From assembly GCF_021283305.1 (NCBI RefSeq), contig NZ_JAJSOK010000010.1, positions 62,001 through 126,000 on the forward strand: a stretch of DNA of 64,000 bases. The letters run 5' to 3'. The position numbers and the translations under genes were made by a program. Below, piece by piece: positions 42,663 to 50,587 of this stretch. The stretch comes from Pseudonocardia kujensis (GTDB lineage Bacteria > Actinomycetota > Actinomycetes > Mycobacteriales > Pseudonocardiaceae). The notes beneath the pieces are model-generated. The model worked only from the letters and a program-made list of their open reading frames with translations, had not been told where the DNA came from and searched no databases. The stretch's first letter is position 1. The number at the start of each line of letters is the position of its first letter.

Positions 42663-43655
42663 TCAGGACGCGGCCTTGCGCGGCAGGCCGGGCGGGTTGA
42701 CGGCGGAGGTCTGCAGCGCCTCGTTCGTCAGGTTCCAGCGGCCGAGGACCTCGGCGTACTTCCCGTTCGCGATCACCGAGTTCAGCGCCTCGTTCAGCGC
42801 CGTGACCAGCCCGTCGTCCTTCTTGGTCATCGCCGCGATGTCGGCCTGCACGCCGCCGCCCCCGCCGTTGACCGAGCCGACGATCTTCGTCTTGCCGCCG
42901 GTGGCGACGTGGTAGGCGACGCCGGGGTTCGGCCCGAAGTAGGCGTCGAGGCGGCCGGAGTCGAGGGCGAGGTAGTAGTCGCCGACGTTCTGGTAGTACT
43001 GGATCGTCGCCGGCGCGAGCCCCGCCTTCTCGTTCTGCGCGTTCCAGTCGACCAGGATCTGCTCCTGGTTCGTGCCCGAACCCACGCCGATGGTCAGCCC
43101 GGAGATGTCGGCCGGCTTCTCGATGCGCTGTACCTTGCCGGTGTTCGCCGCCTCGAACGACACGGTGTCCACCCGGTAGGTGGCGAAGTCGTACTTGTCC
43201 TTGCGCTCCTCGGTCACCGTGATGTTCGAGAAGCCGGCGTCGTACTGCCCGGACTCGACGGCGAGGAAGAGGTTCTCCCAGGAGGTCGGCTGCAGGTCCA
43301 GCCGCAGCCCGAGGGTGTCGGCGACGAGCTGGGCCAGGTCGGGCTCGACGCCGATGACGGTGCGGTCGTCGTCGGCCCGGAACGACAGCGGCGGGTTCCC
43401 GCTGCCGGTGGTGCCCACGACGAGTGTGCCGCGGTCACGGATCGCCTGCGGGACCTTCGCCGCGATGGCGTCGACCTTGTCCGCCCGCACCCGGTTCTGC
43501 TCGGGGCTGGTGTTGACGGCGGCGCCGGTGGCCGACGGCGGTGCCGCGGCCTGGTCGGGGTCCGGCCCGGAGCAGGCCACGGCCGCCAGCACCGGGACGA
43601 GGAGGGCGACGGCGGTGAGCCGCAGGTGGCGCAGCGGCCGGGGGATGCGGGACAT
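42663..43655 (-). CDS. Amino-acid-type ABC transporter substrate-binding lipoprotein
   Basis: This 330-residue family 3 binding protein has a lipoprotein signal with Cys28 (PVLAAVACSG). Then come RDRGTLVVGTTGSGNPPLSFRADDDRTVIGVEPDLAQLVADTLGLRLDLQPTSWENLFLAVESGQYDAGFSNITVTEERKDKYDFATY and DISGLTIGVGSGTNQEQIL. These bind polar amino acids, cystine or related sulfur compounds outside the membrane. An ATG with GAAGGA upstream sets the start. It forms one importer with the next two genes. Confidence 0.93.
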   Translation of the reverse strand: MSRIPRPLRHLRLTAVALLVPVLAAVACSGPDPDQAAAPPSATGAAVNTSPEQNRVRADKVDAIAAKVPQAIRDRGTLVVGTTGSGNPPLSFRADDDRTVIGVEPDLAQLVADTLGLRLDLQPTSWENLFLAVESGQYDAGFSNITVTEERKDKYDFATYRVDTVSFEAANTGKVQRIEKPADISGLTIGVGSGTNQEQILVDWNAQNEKAGLAPATIQYYQNVGDYYLALDSGRLDAYFGPNPGVAYHVATGGKTKIVGSVNGGGGGVQADIAAMTKKDDGLVTALNEALNSVIANGKYAEVLGRWNLTNEALQTSAVNPPGLPRKAAS

Positions 43656-43689
43656 GGGTTTCCTTCGGTCGGGTGGGAGCGCGCCGGGG

Positions 43690-44460
43690 TCAGCGCAGGA
43701 CGGCGCCGAGGAAGGCGCGGGTGCGGGGTTCGCGGGGGTCGTCGAGGACCTGGGCGGGCGGTCCCTGCTCGACGACACGGCCCTCGTCGAGGAACACCAC
43801 GGTGTCGGCCGCCTCCCGGGCGAAGCCGATCTCGTGGGTGACCACGACCATGGTGGTGCCGCTGCGGGCGAGGTCGCGCATGACGTCGAGGACCTCGCCG
43901 ACGAGCTCGGGATCGAGCGCCGAGGTGGGCTCGTCGAACAGCAGGAGCTTGGGGCGCAGGGCCAGCGCGCGGGCGATCGCGACCCGCTGCTGCTGGCCGC
44001 CGGAGAGCCGGCGCGGGTACTCGTCCACCTTGTCCGCGAGGCCGACGCGGTCCAGCAGCTCGCGCGCCTCGGCGAGGACGGTGACGCGGTCCCGGCCCTG
44101 CGCGGAGATCGGCGCCTCGGCGACGTTGTCGAGCACCGTGAGGTGCGGGAACAGGTTGAAGTTCTGGAAGACGAAGCCGATGCGGCTGCGCCGGCGCAGG
44201 ATCTGCCGCTCGGGAAGCTCGTGCAGCTTCCGGCCGGAGCGCCGGTAGCCGATCAGCTCGCCGTCGACCCGGACGAGGCCGCGGTCGACCTTCTCCAGGT
44301 GGTTGATGGTGCGCAGCAGCGTGGACTTGCCGGAGCCGGACGGCCCGAGCACCACCGTGACCTCGCCGGTCCGGACCGTGAGGTCGACGCCGCGCAGCAC
44401 CTCGATCCCGCCGAAGCTCTTGTGCACGCCGCGCAGGTCGACCATCGGCGCCGCGCTCAC
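43690..44460 (-). CDS. Amino-acid-type ABC transporter ATP-binding protein
   Basis: This 256-residue HAAT-family ATPase has Walker A GPSGSGKST, Q loop FVFQNFNLFPHLTVLDNV, signature LSGGQQQRVAIARAL, Walker B LLLFDEPTSALDPELV and H loop VVTHEIGFAREAADTVVFLDEGRVVEQG. It powers uptake by the permease encoded just upstream, whose stop overlaps this GTG start (GTGA). The TcyN type in the Bacillus ytm operon is the closest functional analogue. Confidence 0.95.
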   Translation of the reverse strand: MSAAPMVDLRGVHKSFGGIEVLRGVDLTVRTGEVTVVLGPSGSGKSTLLRTINHLEKVDRGLVRVDGELIGYRRSGRKLHELPERQILRRRSRIGFVFQNFNLFPHLTVLDNVAEAPISAQGRDRVTVLAEARELLDRVGLADKVDEYPRRLSGGQQQRVAIARALALRPKLLLFDEPTSALDPELVGEVLDVMRDLARSGTTMVVVTHEIGFAREAADTVVFLDEGRVVEQGPPAQVLDDPREPRTRAFLGAVLR

Positions 44461-45410
44461 GCCGCCACCTCCCGGCGGAACCTGGTGAACGTGGCCCGCA
44501 GCCGCTGCAGGGGCGTGGGCGGCAGGACGCGCAGCGCGCCCTTGGCGTAGTGCCGCTCCACGTAGAACTGCCCGATCGACAGGACGGTGGTCAGCACCAG
44601 GTACCAGACCGCGGCGACCAGCAGCATCGGGATCACCCGGCCGGTCCGCGTGTAGATCACCTGCACCTGGTAGAAGAGCTCGGACAGCGCCATGATGTAG
44701 ACCACCGACGTGCCCTTCACCAGGCCGATCAGCTCGTTCGCCGCCGTCGGGACGATCGTGCGCATCGCCTGCGGGAGCTGGATGCGGCGGAAGCGGCGCC
44801 ACCGGGGGATGCCGAGTGCGGCGGCGGCCTCGAGCCGGCCCTGGTCGATCCCGAGGAAGCCGGAGCGCACGACCTCGGCGGCGTAGGCGGCCTGGTGCAG
44901 GGCGAGCCCCAGCACCGCGGCCGTGACCGGTCCGACCAGGTCCATCGTGCCGATCTCGAACAGCGCCGGCCCGAAGGGGACGCCGAACGAGATCGACTTG
45001 TACAGCAGCGCGAGGTTGTACCAGAACAGCAGCTGCAGGATCAGCGGCACGGACCGGAAGATCCAGATGTAGGTCCAGCTGACCGACCGCAGCAGGGGGT
45101 TGGGCGACAGCCGCATGATCGCCAGGACCGTGCCGAGTACGAACCCCACGACGATCCCCAGCACCGTGAGCTGCAGGGTCAGCAGCACCGCCCGGATGAT
45201 CGACGGCGCGAAGAGGTACTGCCCGACGGTCGCCCAGTCCCACGCCGCGTTGGTCACCAGGGCGTGCAGCGCCATGGCGACCAGCACCGCGACGGCCGCG
45301 GTCGCCACCCATCGCCACGGGTGGCGGGCCCGGACGATCGTGAGGTCGGCGCCGTCGTCCGGGCCCTCCTCGCGGACGGGCGGGGCGTGGGCGGTGGCGA
45401 GCTCACTCAT
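44457..45410 (-). CDS. Amino-acid-type ABC transporter permease
   Basis: This 317-residue permease has a longer N-terminal cytoplasmic tail, then five to six helices and the EAA loop AAALGIPRWRRFRRIQLPQAMRTIVPTAANELIGLVKGTS. LLTLQLTVLGIVVGFVLGTVLAIMRLS and YIWIFRSVPLILQLLFW are family marks. Only one permease is present, so it should act as a homodimer. It overlaps the GNAT gene by 8 nt at its start and the ATPase gene by 4 nt at its end. Confidence 0.94.
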   Translation of the reverse strand: MSELATAHAPPVREEGPDDGADLTIVRARHPWRWVATAAVAVLVAMALHALVTNAAWDWATVGQYLFAPSIIRAVLLTLQLTVLGIVVGFVLGTVLAIMRLSPNPLLRSVSWTYIWIFRSVPLILQLLFWYNLALLYKSISFGVPFGPALFEIGTMDLVGPVTAAVLGLALHQAAYAAEVVRSGFLGIDQGRLEAAAALGIPRWRRFRRIQLPQAMRTIVPTAANELIGLVKGTSVVYIMALSELFYQVQVIYTRTGRVIPMLLVAAVWYLVLTTVLSIGQFYVERHYAKGALRVLPPTPLQRLRATFTRFRREVAA

Positions 45411-45897
45411 GGCGGTCTCCGGTCAGGTGCTTCTCGAACGGGTGGGGACCGATCTCCTCGGGATCACGGGAGCGGTCGTAGAGCGGGGTGTAGCCGGTGG
45501 CCAGGTACAGCTGCTGCGCCTCGGGCTGGCGGGGCCCGGTCGTCAGGTGGATCCGGCGGTAGCCGCGCTCGAGGATCTCGGCCTCGAGCTCGGTCAGCAC
45601 CCGCCGGGCGAGGCCGCGCCGGCGGTGCGCCGAGTCCGTCCAGATCCGCTTGAGCTCGGCGGTGTCGGCGTCCCACCGGCGGAAGGCACCACCCGCGACG
45701 GGGACGCCTTCCTCGAGCAGCAGGATCAGCCCGCCGTGCGGCGGCGCGAACCGGGCCCGCTCGCGGCGTGTCTCCTCGGCGAGGTCACCGAGGGTGTGCC
45801 GGTAGCGCGTCCGGTACTCGTGGTCGAGCTCGACGAGCATCGGCAGGACGAGCGGATCGGTGTAGTCGACCCGTCGGATCTCGAGCGGAACCGTCAC
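45403..45897 (-). CDS. GNAT-family N-acetyltransferase
   Basis: This 164-residue protein has a GNAT fold. The acetyl-CoA loop is RIWTDSAHRRRGLARRVLTELEAEILERGYRRIHLTTGPRQPEAQQLYLATGYTPL. N-terminal VDYTDPLVLPMLVELDHEYRTRYRH and GGAFRRWDADTAELKRIW complete it. In Bacillus the first gene of the analogous operon (ytmI/snaA) N-acetylates an S-substituted cysteine before monooxygenase attack. The same role is inferred here. It starts at GTG, whose GTGA overlaps the stop of a 15-codon mini-frame (45894-45941). Confidence 0.88.
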   Translation of the reverse strand: MTVPLEIRRVDYTDPLVLPMLVELDHEYRTRYRHTLGDLAEETRRERARFAPPHGGLILLLEEGVPVAGGAFRRWDADTAELKRIWTDSAHRRRGLARRVLTELEAEILERGYRRIHLTTGPRQPEAQQLYLATGYTPLYDRSRDPEEIGPHPFEKHLTGDRHE

Positions 45898-45941
45898 CGC
45901 GCCGCTCCGGCGTGGGTGTGCTGGTGCGGACAGGTGGACAT
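45894..45941 (-). CDS. 15-codon coupling mini-frame before the GNAT gene
   Basis: ATG with a GGGGG stretch 6 bases upstream opens MSTCPHQHTHAGAAR, whose TGA overlaps the GNAT GTG start. It has one Cys and four His in 15 codons. It could couple GNAT translation to upstream ribosomes, or act as a second attenuation peptide. This is inference from overlap and composition only. Confidence 0.35.
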   Translation of the reverse strand: MSTCPHQHTHAGAAR

Positions 45942-46130
45942 GAGGGACCCCCGGAGCGGTACGCAGAGCGCGCATCGGAGCACTGTGGACGGACGGTCCG
46001 CGTTCGTGCGGCCGTGACGAAGGGCCGGCCTGCGAAAGCCGATCAGCGGCAGCCGGCCGGCGACGGGACGCAGCGGCGCCGATCAGGAGCAGAGACGATC
46101 AGCAGCAGGGCCGGCCCGCAGCAGGGACTG

Positions 46131-46238
46131 TCAGCGACAGAGCGCGGTGTGCGTCCGGCAGAGATCGACGTGCCGGCGGCGCGTCCACCAGCAGCGCAGC
46201 TGCCGGCGCGCGGGCACCCGGAGCACTCGGCTCGACAT
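46131..46238 (-). CDS. Actinobacterial sulfur leader peptide, 35 aa
   Basis: This 35-residue peptide ends TRRRHVDLCRTHTALCR, the RRxHVDLxR...C ending of short actinobacterial frames annotated as putative leader peptides upstream of sulfur and transport genes. It has cysteines at 16, 27 and 34. Its Shine-Dalgarno GGGAG (46243-46247) abuts and overlaps the closing strand of the S-box at 46246-46331. It is 233 nt upstream of the GNAT-ABC-monooxygenase operon, with GC-rich dyads and three CTGATCG repeats in between. Cys or charged-Cys-tRNA sensing by ribosome stalling is inferred. Confidence 0.8.
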   Translation of the reverse strand: MSSRVLRVPARRQLRCWWTRRRHVDLCRTHTALCR

Positions 46239-46245
46239 ACCGCTC

Positions 46246-46331
46246 CCATCGGTCCCGGCGGTAGCACCCTGCGCCGTGGGCGCGGGTTGCTGCGGCGTCG
46301 TCGAGCCGGGTCTCTCGGCCGCTCTGGATGG
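46246..46331 (-). ncRNA. S-box (SAM-I type) riboswitch controlling the leader peptide
   Basis: Read on the minus strand, P1 CCATC (46331-46327) pairs with GATGG (46250-46246). P2 is GCGGC/GCCGC with GAGAGACC in the internal loop, followed by GACGCCGCAGCAACC. P3 is CGCGCC/GGCGC, then GGTGCTAC and CCGGGACC. These are the S-box conserved blocks in order. P1 closure overlaps the GGGAG of the 35-aa leader peptide, so S-adenosylmethionine binding should block its translation. It is nearly identical in its 5' half to 47615-47701. Confidence 0.82.
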
Positions 46332-46340
46332 ACTTCTCGC

Positions 46341-46370
46341 ACTCAACCCGTCACCCGATCCGGTTGTCAA
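46341..46370 (-). promoter_or_regulatory. Promoter of the S-box/leader/ABC operon
   Basis: On the minus strand, TTGACA (46370-46365), an 18-bp spacer and TTGAGT (46346-46341) place the transcript start about 5-10 bases before the riboswitch P1 strand. Confidence 0.6.
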
Positions 46371-46455
46371 GAGCATGAACGTGCAAGTGTCGCCCTCGCC
46401 ACACCCGTTCTGACCTGCGAAAAGTCCGGACATCCGTGCGGGACACCGCCCGGGC

Positions 46456-47607
46456 TCAGGAGGCGAGGCGGGTCCGCGCCCGCGCCGCCCACTCCTGCGC
46501 CAGCAGTGCCTGGGAGGCGACCCGGTCCTCGTGCCGGTGGGTGATCGTGGTGACCAGCAGCTCGTCGGCGCCGGTGACCCGCTGCAGGGCCTCGAGGCGC
46601 TCGGCGACCGTGGCGGGTGCGCCGACGAACCGGGTCCGTACGCGATCCGCCACGAGCGCCCGGTCCTCGTCGGACAGCGGGTACGCGGCCGCCGCGACCG
46701 GGTCGGGGAACGGGATGGCTCCGGCGCCGGTGCGGATGCTGTGCACCCACGGTTCGTAGCCCGTGGCCAGCTCTCGCGCGGTGGCGTCGTCCTCGGCGAC
46801 GACGACGTCGACCGACACCATGACGTGGGGAGCGCGCAGGTGCGGCGACGGCCGGAAGGCCTCGCGGTACGCGTCGACCGCCTCGAGCACCGTGCCCGGG
46901 CTGACGTGGTAGTTCGCGGCGAACGCCAGCCCGCGCTCCCCCGCCACCACGGCGCTGTCCCCGCCGCTGCTGCCCAGCACCCAGGGCTCGACGCCGGCCC
47001 CCTCGCCCGGCACCGCATGCACCTCGACGCCCTGCGACGAGCGGTAGCGGCCCGCGAGCAGGTCGAGGACGTCGTCGACGATCCGGTCGTAGGCCGGTGT
47101 CGTCGCGCCCGGTTGGCGCAGCAGCTCCAGCTGCGCCCGGAACCGCGGCGACCGCAGCAGCCCGCCGATCGAGAACCGCCGCGGGATCAGCACGCCGTCG
47201 ACGACCCGCTCCTCGGCCGGGCCGGGCGGCTCGTCCCGGGTGCGCGGGCCGCCCGAACGGCCCAGGCCGAGATCGATCCGGCCCGGGTACAGGGCGTCGA
47301 GGATGCCGAACTCCTCGACGACCGACAGTGCGGTCCGGTGGCCGGTCTGCACGGCGCCGGACCCCACGCGGATCGAGCTGGTGGCCTGCGCGACCGCCTG
47401 GATCAGCAGCGGTGGCGAGGCGCCCGCGACCCCGGGGTTGAGGTGGTGCTCGGCCAACCAGTAGCGCCGGTAGCCCTGCCGCTCGGCGTGCCGGGCCAGG
47501 TCGACGGTGTTGTGCAGCGCCTCGGCCACGCTCGACCCGGCCACGATCGGGGCAAGGTCCAGGACGGACAGCGGCACGTGGGAGGTCCCGGGGAATCCGC
47601 TCGACAT
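46456..47607 (-). CDS. LLM-class flavin monooxygenase under S-box control
   Basis: This 383-residue luciferase-like protein of the YtmO/CmoO type has [95 protein letters not shown] and [44 protein letters not shown]. It oxygenates a small substrate with reduced FMN. The start is ATG 47607, because GGAGGAG (47611-47616) is the outlet of the riboswitch at 47615-47701. It is separate from the ABC operon but under the same signal. Confidence 0.92.
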   Translation of the reverse strand: MSSGFPGTSHVPLSVLDLAPIVAGSSVAEALHNTVDLARHAERQGYRRYWLAEHHLNPGVAGASPPLLIQAVAQATSSIRVGSGAVQTGHRTALSVVEEFGILDALYPGRIDLGLGRSGGPRTRDEPPGPAEERVVDGVLIPRRFSIGGLLRSPRFRAQLELLRQPGATTPAYDRIVDDVLDLLAGRYRSSQGVEVHAVPGEGAGVEPWVLGSSGGDSAVVAGERGLAFAANYHVSPGTVLEAVDAYREAFRPSPHLRAPHVMVSVDVVVAEDDATARELATGYEPWVHSIRTGAGAIPFPDPVAAAAYPLSDEDRALVADRVRTRFVGAPATVAERLEALQRVTGADELLVTTITHRHEDRVASQALLAQEWAARARTRLAS

Positions 47608-47614
47608 CGCTCCT

Positions 47615-47701
47615 CCATCGCTCCCGGCATGAGCACCCGCACCCGTCGACGGGGGGTTGCTGCGGCGTCGTCGAGCCAGGTCTCTCGGCCGCTCTGGATG
47701 G
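47615..47701 (-). ncRNA. S-box (SAM-I type) riboswitch controlling an LLM monooxygenase
   Basis: It has the same architecture as 46246-46331: P1 CCATC (47701-47697)/GATGG (47619-47615), P2 with the CGAGAGACC block and GCCGCAGCAACC, P3 CCCGTCGACGGG and GGTGCTC. The first 47 bases from CATCC differ from the other copy at one position. The last GG of P1 is also the first GG of the Shine-Dalgarno, so ligand binding would hide it: translational control. Confidence 0.82.
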
Positions 47702-48014
47702 TCGTGACCCCGCGGGGCCGGTTCCACCTTAGGGATCACCACGGCCCGTCCGTCAATACTCTCGGTGACTTCTGTGATGCCCGCCGCCGAATCCCCGTCG
47801 TCCTGTCCGGACATCATCGGCGAGGCTTCCACCAGCCGAAACACGGCACGGACCCGGCGCCGCTCCTGACCGGACAACCCCGCGACGGCACCGGTGGGAC
47901 TCCCCATCGCCCACCGATCGTGGTTACGGTGGGGCTCCGTCCCGGATGCGAGGACGAGTGCCGCCACGACCGCGGCCCGACACCTCTCCGGCCGTCGCCC
48001 TCAGGAGCTTCCGC
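47702..48014. other. Gene-free divergent region between two LLM genes
   Basis: These 313 bp hold the promoter for the minus-strand riboswitch transcript and that of the 48015 gene. I see no gene. Minus-strand TTGACG (47756-47751) and TAAGGT (47731-47726) are a likely promoter with a long 19-bp spacer. For the plus strand only the ribosome-binding site AGGAG before 48015 is clear. Confidence 0.5.
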
Positions 48015-49106
48015 ATGCGCTTCCAGGTTCTCGACATCGTCCCGCACGCCCCGCACCCGGTGACCGGGGAGATCATCTCGGTGCACGAACGGTTGCAGCG
48101 GGTGGTGGAGAACGCCGTGCTCACGGAACGGCTCGGCTTCGACTCCTACGCCGTCGGCGAGCGGCACGCCGGCGAGTTCGTCTCCTCCGCCCCGACCGTC
48201 CTGCTCGGCGCGCTGGCCCAGGCCACCGAGCGGATCCTGCTCAGCACCGGGGTGACCGTGCTGTCGCTGCTCGACCCCGTCCGGGTGGCCGAGGACTACG
48301 CGACGGTCGACCAGCTCTCCGGCGGACGGCTGGAGATCGTGATCGGGAAGGGCAACGAGGACAAGCACTTCCCGCTCTTCGGCCTCGACCTGGCGAAGCA
48401 GTACGAGTACCTCACCGAGAACCACGAGCTGCTGCGCCGGCTCCTGCGCGAGGAACACGTGTCCTGGACCGGCGTGCACCACCACGACCTCGACGACGTG
48501 ACGACCTACCCGCGTCCCTTCGACGGACCCTTCCGGATCTGGCACGGGTCGGCCACCTCCACCGTCGCCGTCGACCTCGCCGCGCGATGGGGCGACCCGA
48601 TCTTCAGCGCCAACGCCCTGCAACCGCGGGAGAACTACCTGGTCCTCATCGACCGCTATCGCGAGCAGCTCGAGGCGCACGGGCACGACCCGGCCCTCGG
48701 CTACGTCGGATCGGGATCGGGCGGGTTGTTCCTGGCCGACACCGACGAGCAGGCGGTCGCGGAGTATCGACCGATCTACGAGGCGCAGGCGGCCAAGCTG
48801 GCCGCGGCGCACGCCGGCGACCCGCGCAGGGGCAAGACCATGTCCTTCACCACGATCGAGGAGGCCGTCGCGCACGGCCCCGCTCTGGTCGGCACCCCGG
48901 AACGGGTCGCCGCGAAGATCCTCGACTACCACAAGTCCTACCGGCACGACGTCCAGTCCGTCTCGATCAACCCCGTGCTGCCCTACCCGCAGCAGCAGGA
49001 GGTGCTGACGCGCTTCGCCGAGGAGGTCGTGCCGCTGGTCCGCCGCGAGGTGTCCACGACGCTGTGGGGACCGGAGGACCCGGGTCGCGCCCGGGGCCTG
49101 ACCTAG
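48015..49106 (+). CDS. LLM-class flavin-dependent oxidoreductase
   Basis: This 363-residue luciferase-like protein has FQVLDIVPHAPHPVTGEIISVHERLQRVVENAVLTERLGFDSYAVGERHAGEFVSSAPTVLLGALAQATERILLSTGVTVLSLLDPVRVAEDYATVDQLSGGRLEIVIGKGNE. Later it has RIWHGSATSTVAVDLAARWGDPIFSANALQPRENY and GTPERVAAKILDY. It has the normal size for a reduced-flavin-dependent monooxygenase; the substrate is unknown. The start is ATG with AGGAG 8 bases upstream. It is divergent from the S-box LLM gene and is likely part of the same sulfur locus. It overlaps the next convergent gene by 4 nt. Confidence 0.92.
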   Translation: MRFQVLDIVPHAPHPVTGEIISVHERLQRVVENAVLTERLGFDSYAVGERHAGEFVSSAPTVLLGALAQATERILLSTGVTVLSLLDPVRVAEDYATVDQLSGGRLEIVIGKGNEDKHFPLFGLDLAKQYEYLTENHELLRRLLREEHVSWTGVHHHDLDDVTTYPRPFDGPFRIWHGSATSTVAVDLAARWGDPIFSANALQPRENYLVLIDRYREQLEAHGHDPALGYVGSGSGGLFLADTDEQAVAEYRPIYEAQAAKLAAAHAGDPRRGKTMSFTTIEEAVAHGPALVGTPERVAAKILDYHKSYRHDVQSVSINPVLPYPQQQEVLTRFAEEVVPLVRREVSTTLWGPEDPGRARGLT

Positions 49107-49408
49107 CTGCCCGACGGGACCTCGCCGTCGACCGTCCGTACCTGCCGCGGCGGCTGCGGGGTCCGGCGGAGGGCGGAGCGCGCCACGGCCAGCTCGTGGG
49201 CGACCTCGGCCGTGATCAGCTCGGCGTGCAGGCCGCCGGAGCCCGTGTTGAGCAGGGCGCGGTGCCGCTGCACCAGCGCCTCGAGCCCCTCGAGCAGCCG
49301 GGCGCCGACATCGACCCGGCGCTGTTCGGGAGCCGTTCGCGCTGCGGTCGAGGTGTCGACGCTCGCGACGGCGGTGCGCGAGGCGGAGTGGGGGGTGAGG
49401 AAAGGCAT
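49103..49408 (-). CDS. Hypothetical protein behind a leader peptide, 101 aa
   Basis: This 101-residue protein starts MPFLTPHSASRTAVASVDTSTAARTAPEQRRVDVGARLLEGLEALVQRHRALLNTGSGGLHAELITAEVAHELAVARSALRR, then a Pro/Arg/Gly tail. It is mainly helical with a conserved-looking core around NTGSGGLHAELITAEVAHELAVARSALRR. No metal motif, membrane helix or signal is seen. I recognise no family. Its transcript begins with the leader peptide at 49534-49647, so it is probably a sulfur-responsive accessory factor. Confidence 0.65.
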   Translation of the reverse strand: MPFLTPHSASRTAVASVDTSTAARTAPEQRRVDVGARLLEGLEALVQRHRALLNTGSGGLHAELITAEVAHELAVARSALRRTPQPPRQVRTVDGEVPSGS

Positions 49409-49533
49409 GACGGTGCTCCGTGGGACGGCGGAGTGGGCGCGCGGGGGCCCGGGTGGACACGGCGTGCAACGACCCGACGGCGGCCACGACCCGTCGGCGG
49501 GTGCGGCGTCAGCGGTGCGGGGTCGTCACCGGC

Positions 49534-49647
49534 TCAGCGACAGAGCGCGGCCTCGGTCCGGCAGAAGTCCACGTGGCGACGGCGGGACCACACCGGCGCC
49601 CCCAGGGGCAGGCCCGACGGCCCCTCGATCCGACGTCCGGTGCGCAC
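49534..49647 (-). CDS. Actinobacterial sulfur leader peptide, 37 aa
   Basis: From GTG 49647 (AGGGG 7 bases upstream) a 37-residue peptide ends SRRRHVDFCRTEAALCR, matching the 46131 leader over the last 16 residues with near-identical DNA. The minus-strand promoter starts with TTGACA (49745-49740). No S-box precedes this copy. It leads into the 101-aa gene after 125 nt. Confidence 0.75.
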   Translation of the reverse strand: MRTGRRIEGPSGLPLGAPVWSRRRHVDFCRTEAALCR

Positions 49648-49741
49648 GATGCTTCCCCTCACGGCCCCGCGGTCGCACCCGACCGTCGTCGGACACCACG
49701 GAGGACCTTCGATCAAGCAAACCGAGCGCCCCCACCCGCTG

Positions 49742-50173
49742 TCAAGGCGTTGCGCGATCGGCGACGGGCCTCGGTCGCCGGCAGGCAAGGGCCACGCTGT
49801 CGTAGAGGTCGAAGGAGGACCCGACCAGCCCCAGGACGCGGCCGAGGACCGGGTTGTGCGACACCACGACCCGTACCTCGGTGCCGCGCCGGCGCAGGAC
49901 CGCCTGTGCCTCGTCCAGCCGCCTGACCGCCCGCGCCGCGACGAACCCCACCATGCTGAGGTCCACCACGACCCGCTCGGCGTCCTGGGCCTCCACCCAT
50001 GCGGCGACCTCGGCCGAGTTGGTCAGGTCGAGCTCCCCGGACACCATCAGCAGCGTCAGGCCCGGAGCGGGGCACACCGCGCGCACGGCGGCCTGGCCGT
50101 AGCGCGAGAGCTCCCCCTCCGGCGCGCGCGACGCGCACCCGGTGGTGGGGCGTTCGGGAGCGAGATCGTCCAC
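49742..50173 (-). CDS. STAS-domain anti-sigma factor antagonist
   Basis: This 143-residue protein has a STAS fold: LTLLMVSGELDLTNSAEVAAWVEAQDAERVVVDLSMVGFVAARAVRRLDEAQAVLRRRGTEVRVVVSHNPVLGRVLGLVG. The usual phosphoacceptor serine sits in D-[ST]-x-G; here VDLSMVGFVAARAV keeps Ser with an altered follow-up. It would release a sigma factor from an anti-sigma kinase under stress. The start is set at GTG 50173 with GAGGA upstream. It is divergent from kdp. Confidence 0.82.
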   Translation of the reverse strand: MDDLAPERPTTGCASRAPEGELSRYGQAAVRAVCPAPGLTLLMVSGELDLTNSAEVAAWVEAQDAERVVVDLSMVGFVAARAVRRLDEAQAVLRRRGTEVRVVVSHNPVLGRVLGLVGSSFDLYDSVALACRRPRPVADRATP

Positions 50174-50453
50174 GTCACGGTCCTCTGGGTCGTCGACGGC
50201 TCCCCGCGAGGGTCGCGGGGCTGCACACGGCCGACTGCGTGACCGAGAACGACGGGGACAGGAGACCGCCCGGGACGTCGCAGCCGCCACTGCACCAGGG
50301 CCGGGGGCGTGAGCGCAAACCTCGAGGACCGGGTGCGGCCGACGGCACCGCCGAGCTGGTCCGTCCGGAGCCGTGCCGCACGGCCGTACGGCGACCCGGT
50401 TCCCCTCCGCCCGCTCGCCGGGTGTCCCGGCGACGGGACACGCGTCGCCGGGT

Positions 50454-50495
50454 CGTCAGGATCGCGTCAAGATCGGGCGGCGGGGCGTCAAGGTC
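50454..50495 (+). promoter_or_regulatory. Candidate KdpE-type operator upstream of kdp
   Basis: CGTCAGGATCG (50454-50464) and CGTCAAGATCG (50465-50475) are adjacent 11-bp direct repeats. A third copy, CGTCAAGGTC (50486-50495), follows 21 bp later, all on one helix face. This is the layout bound by OmpR-family regulators. The surrounding 50174-50587 (414 bp) has no gene. Confidence 0.65.
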
Positions 50496-50587
50496 CTGTT
50501 CGGTTCCCGCACGCGCACTCCCGGGACGCCCAGACTCGCCATCGGTCTCGCCGGAGGGTCCGGCGGGTCGAGCGTGAGGAGTGTCCG

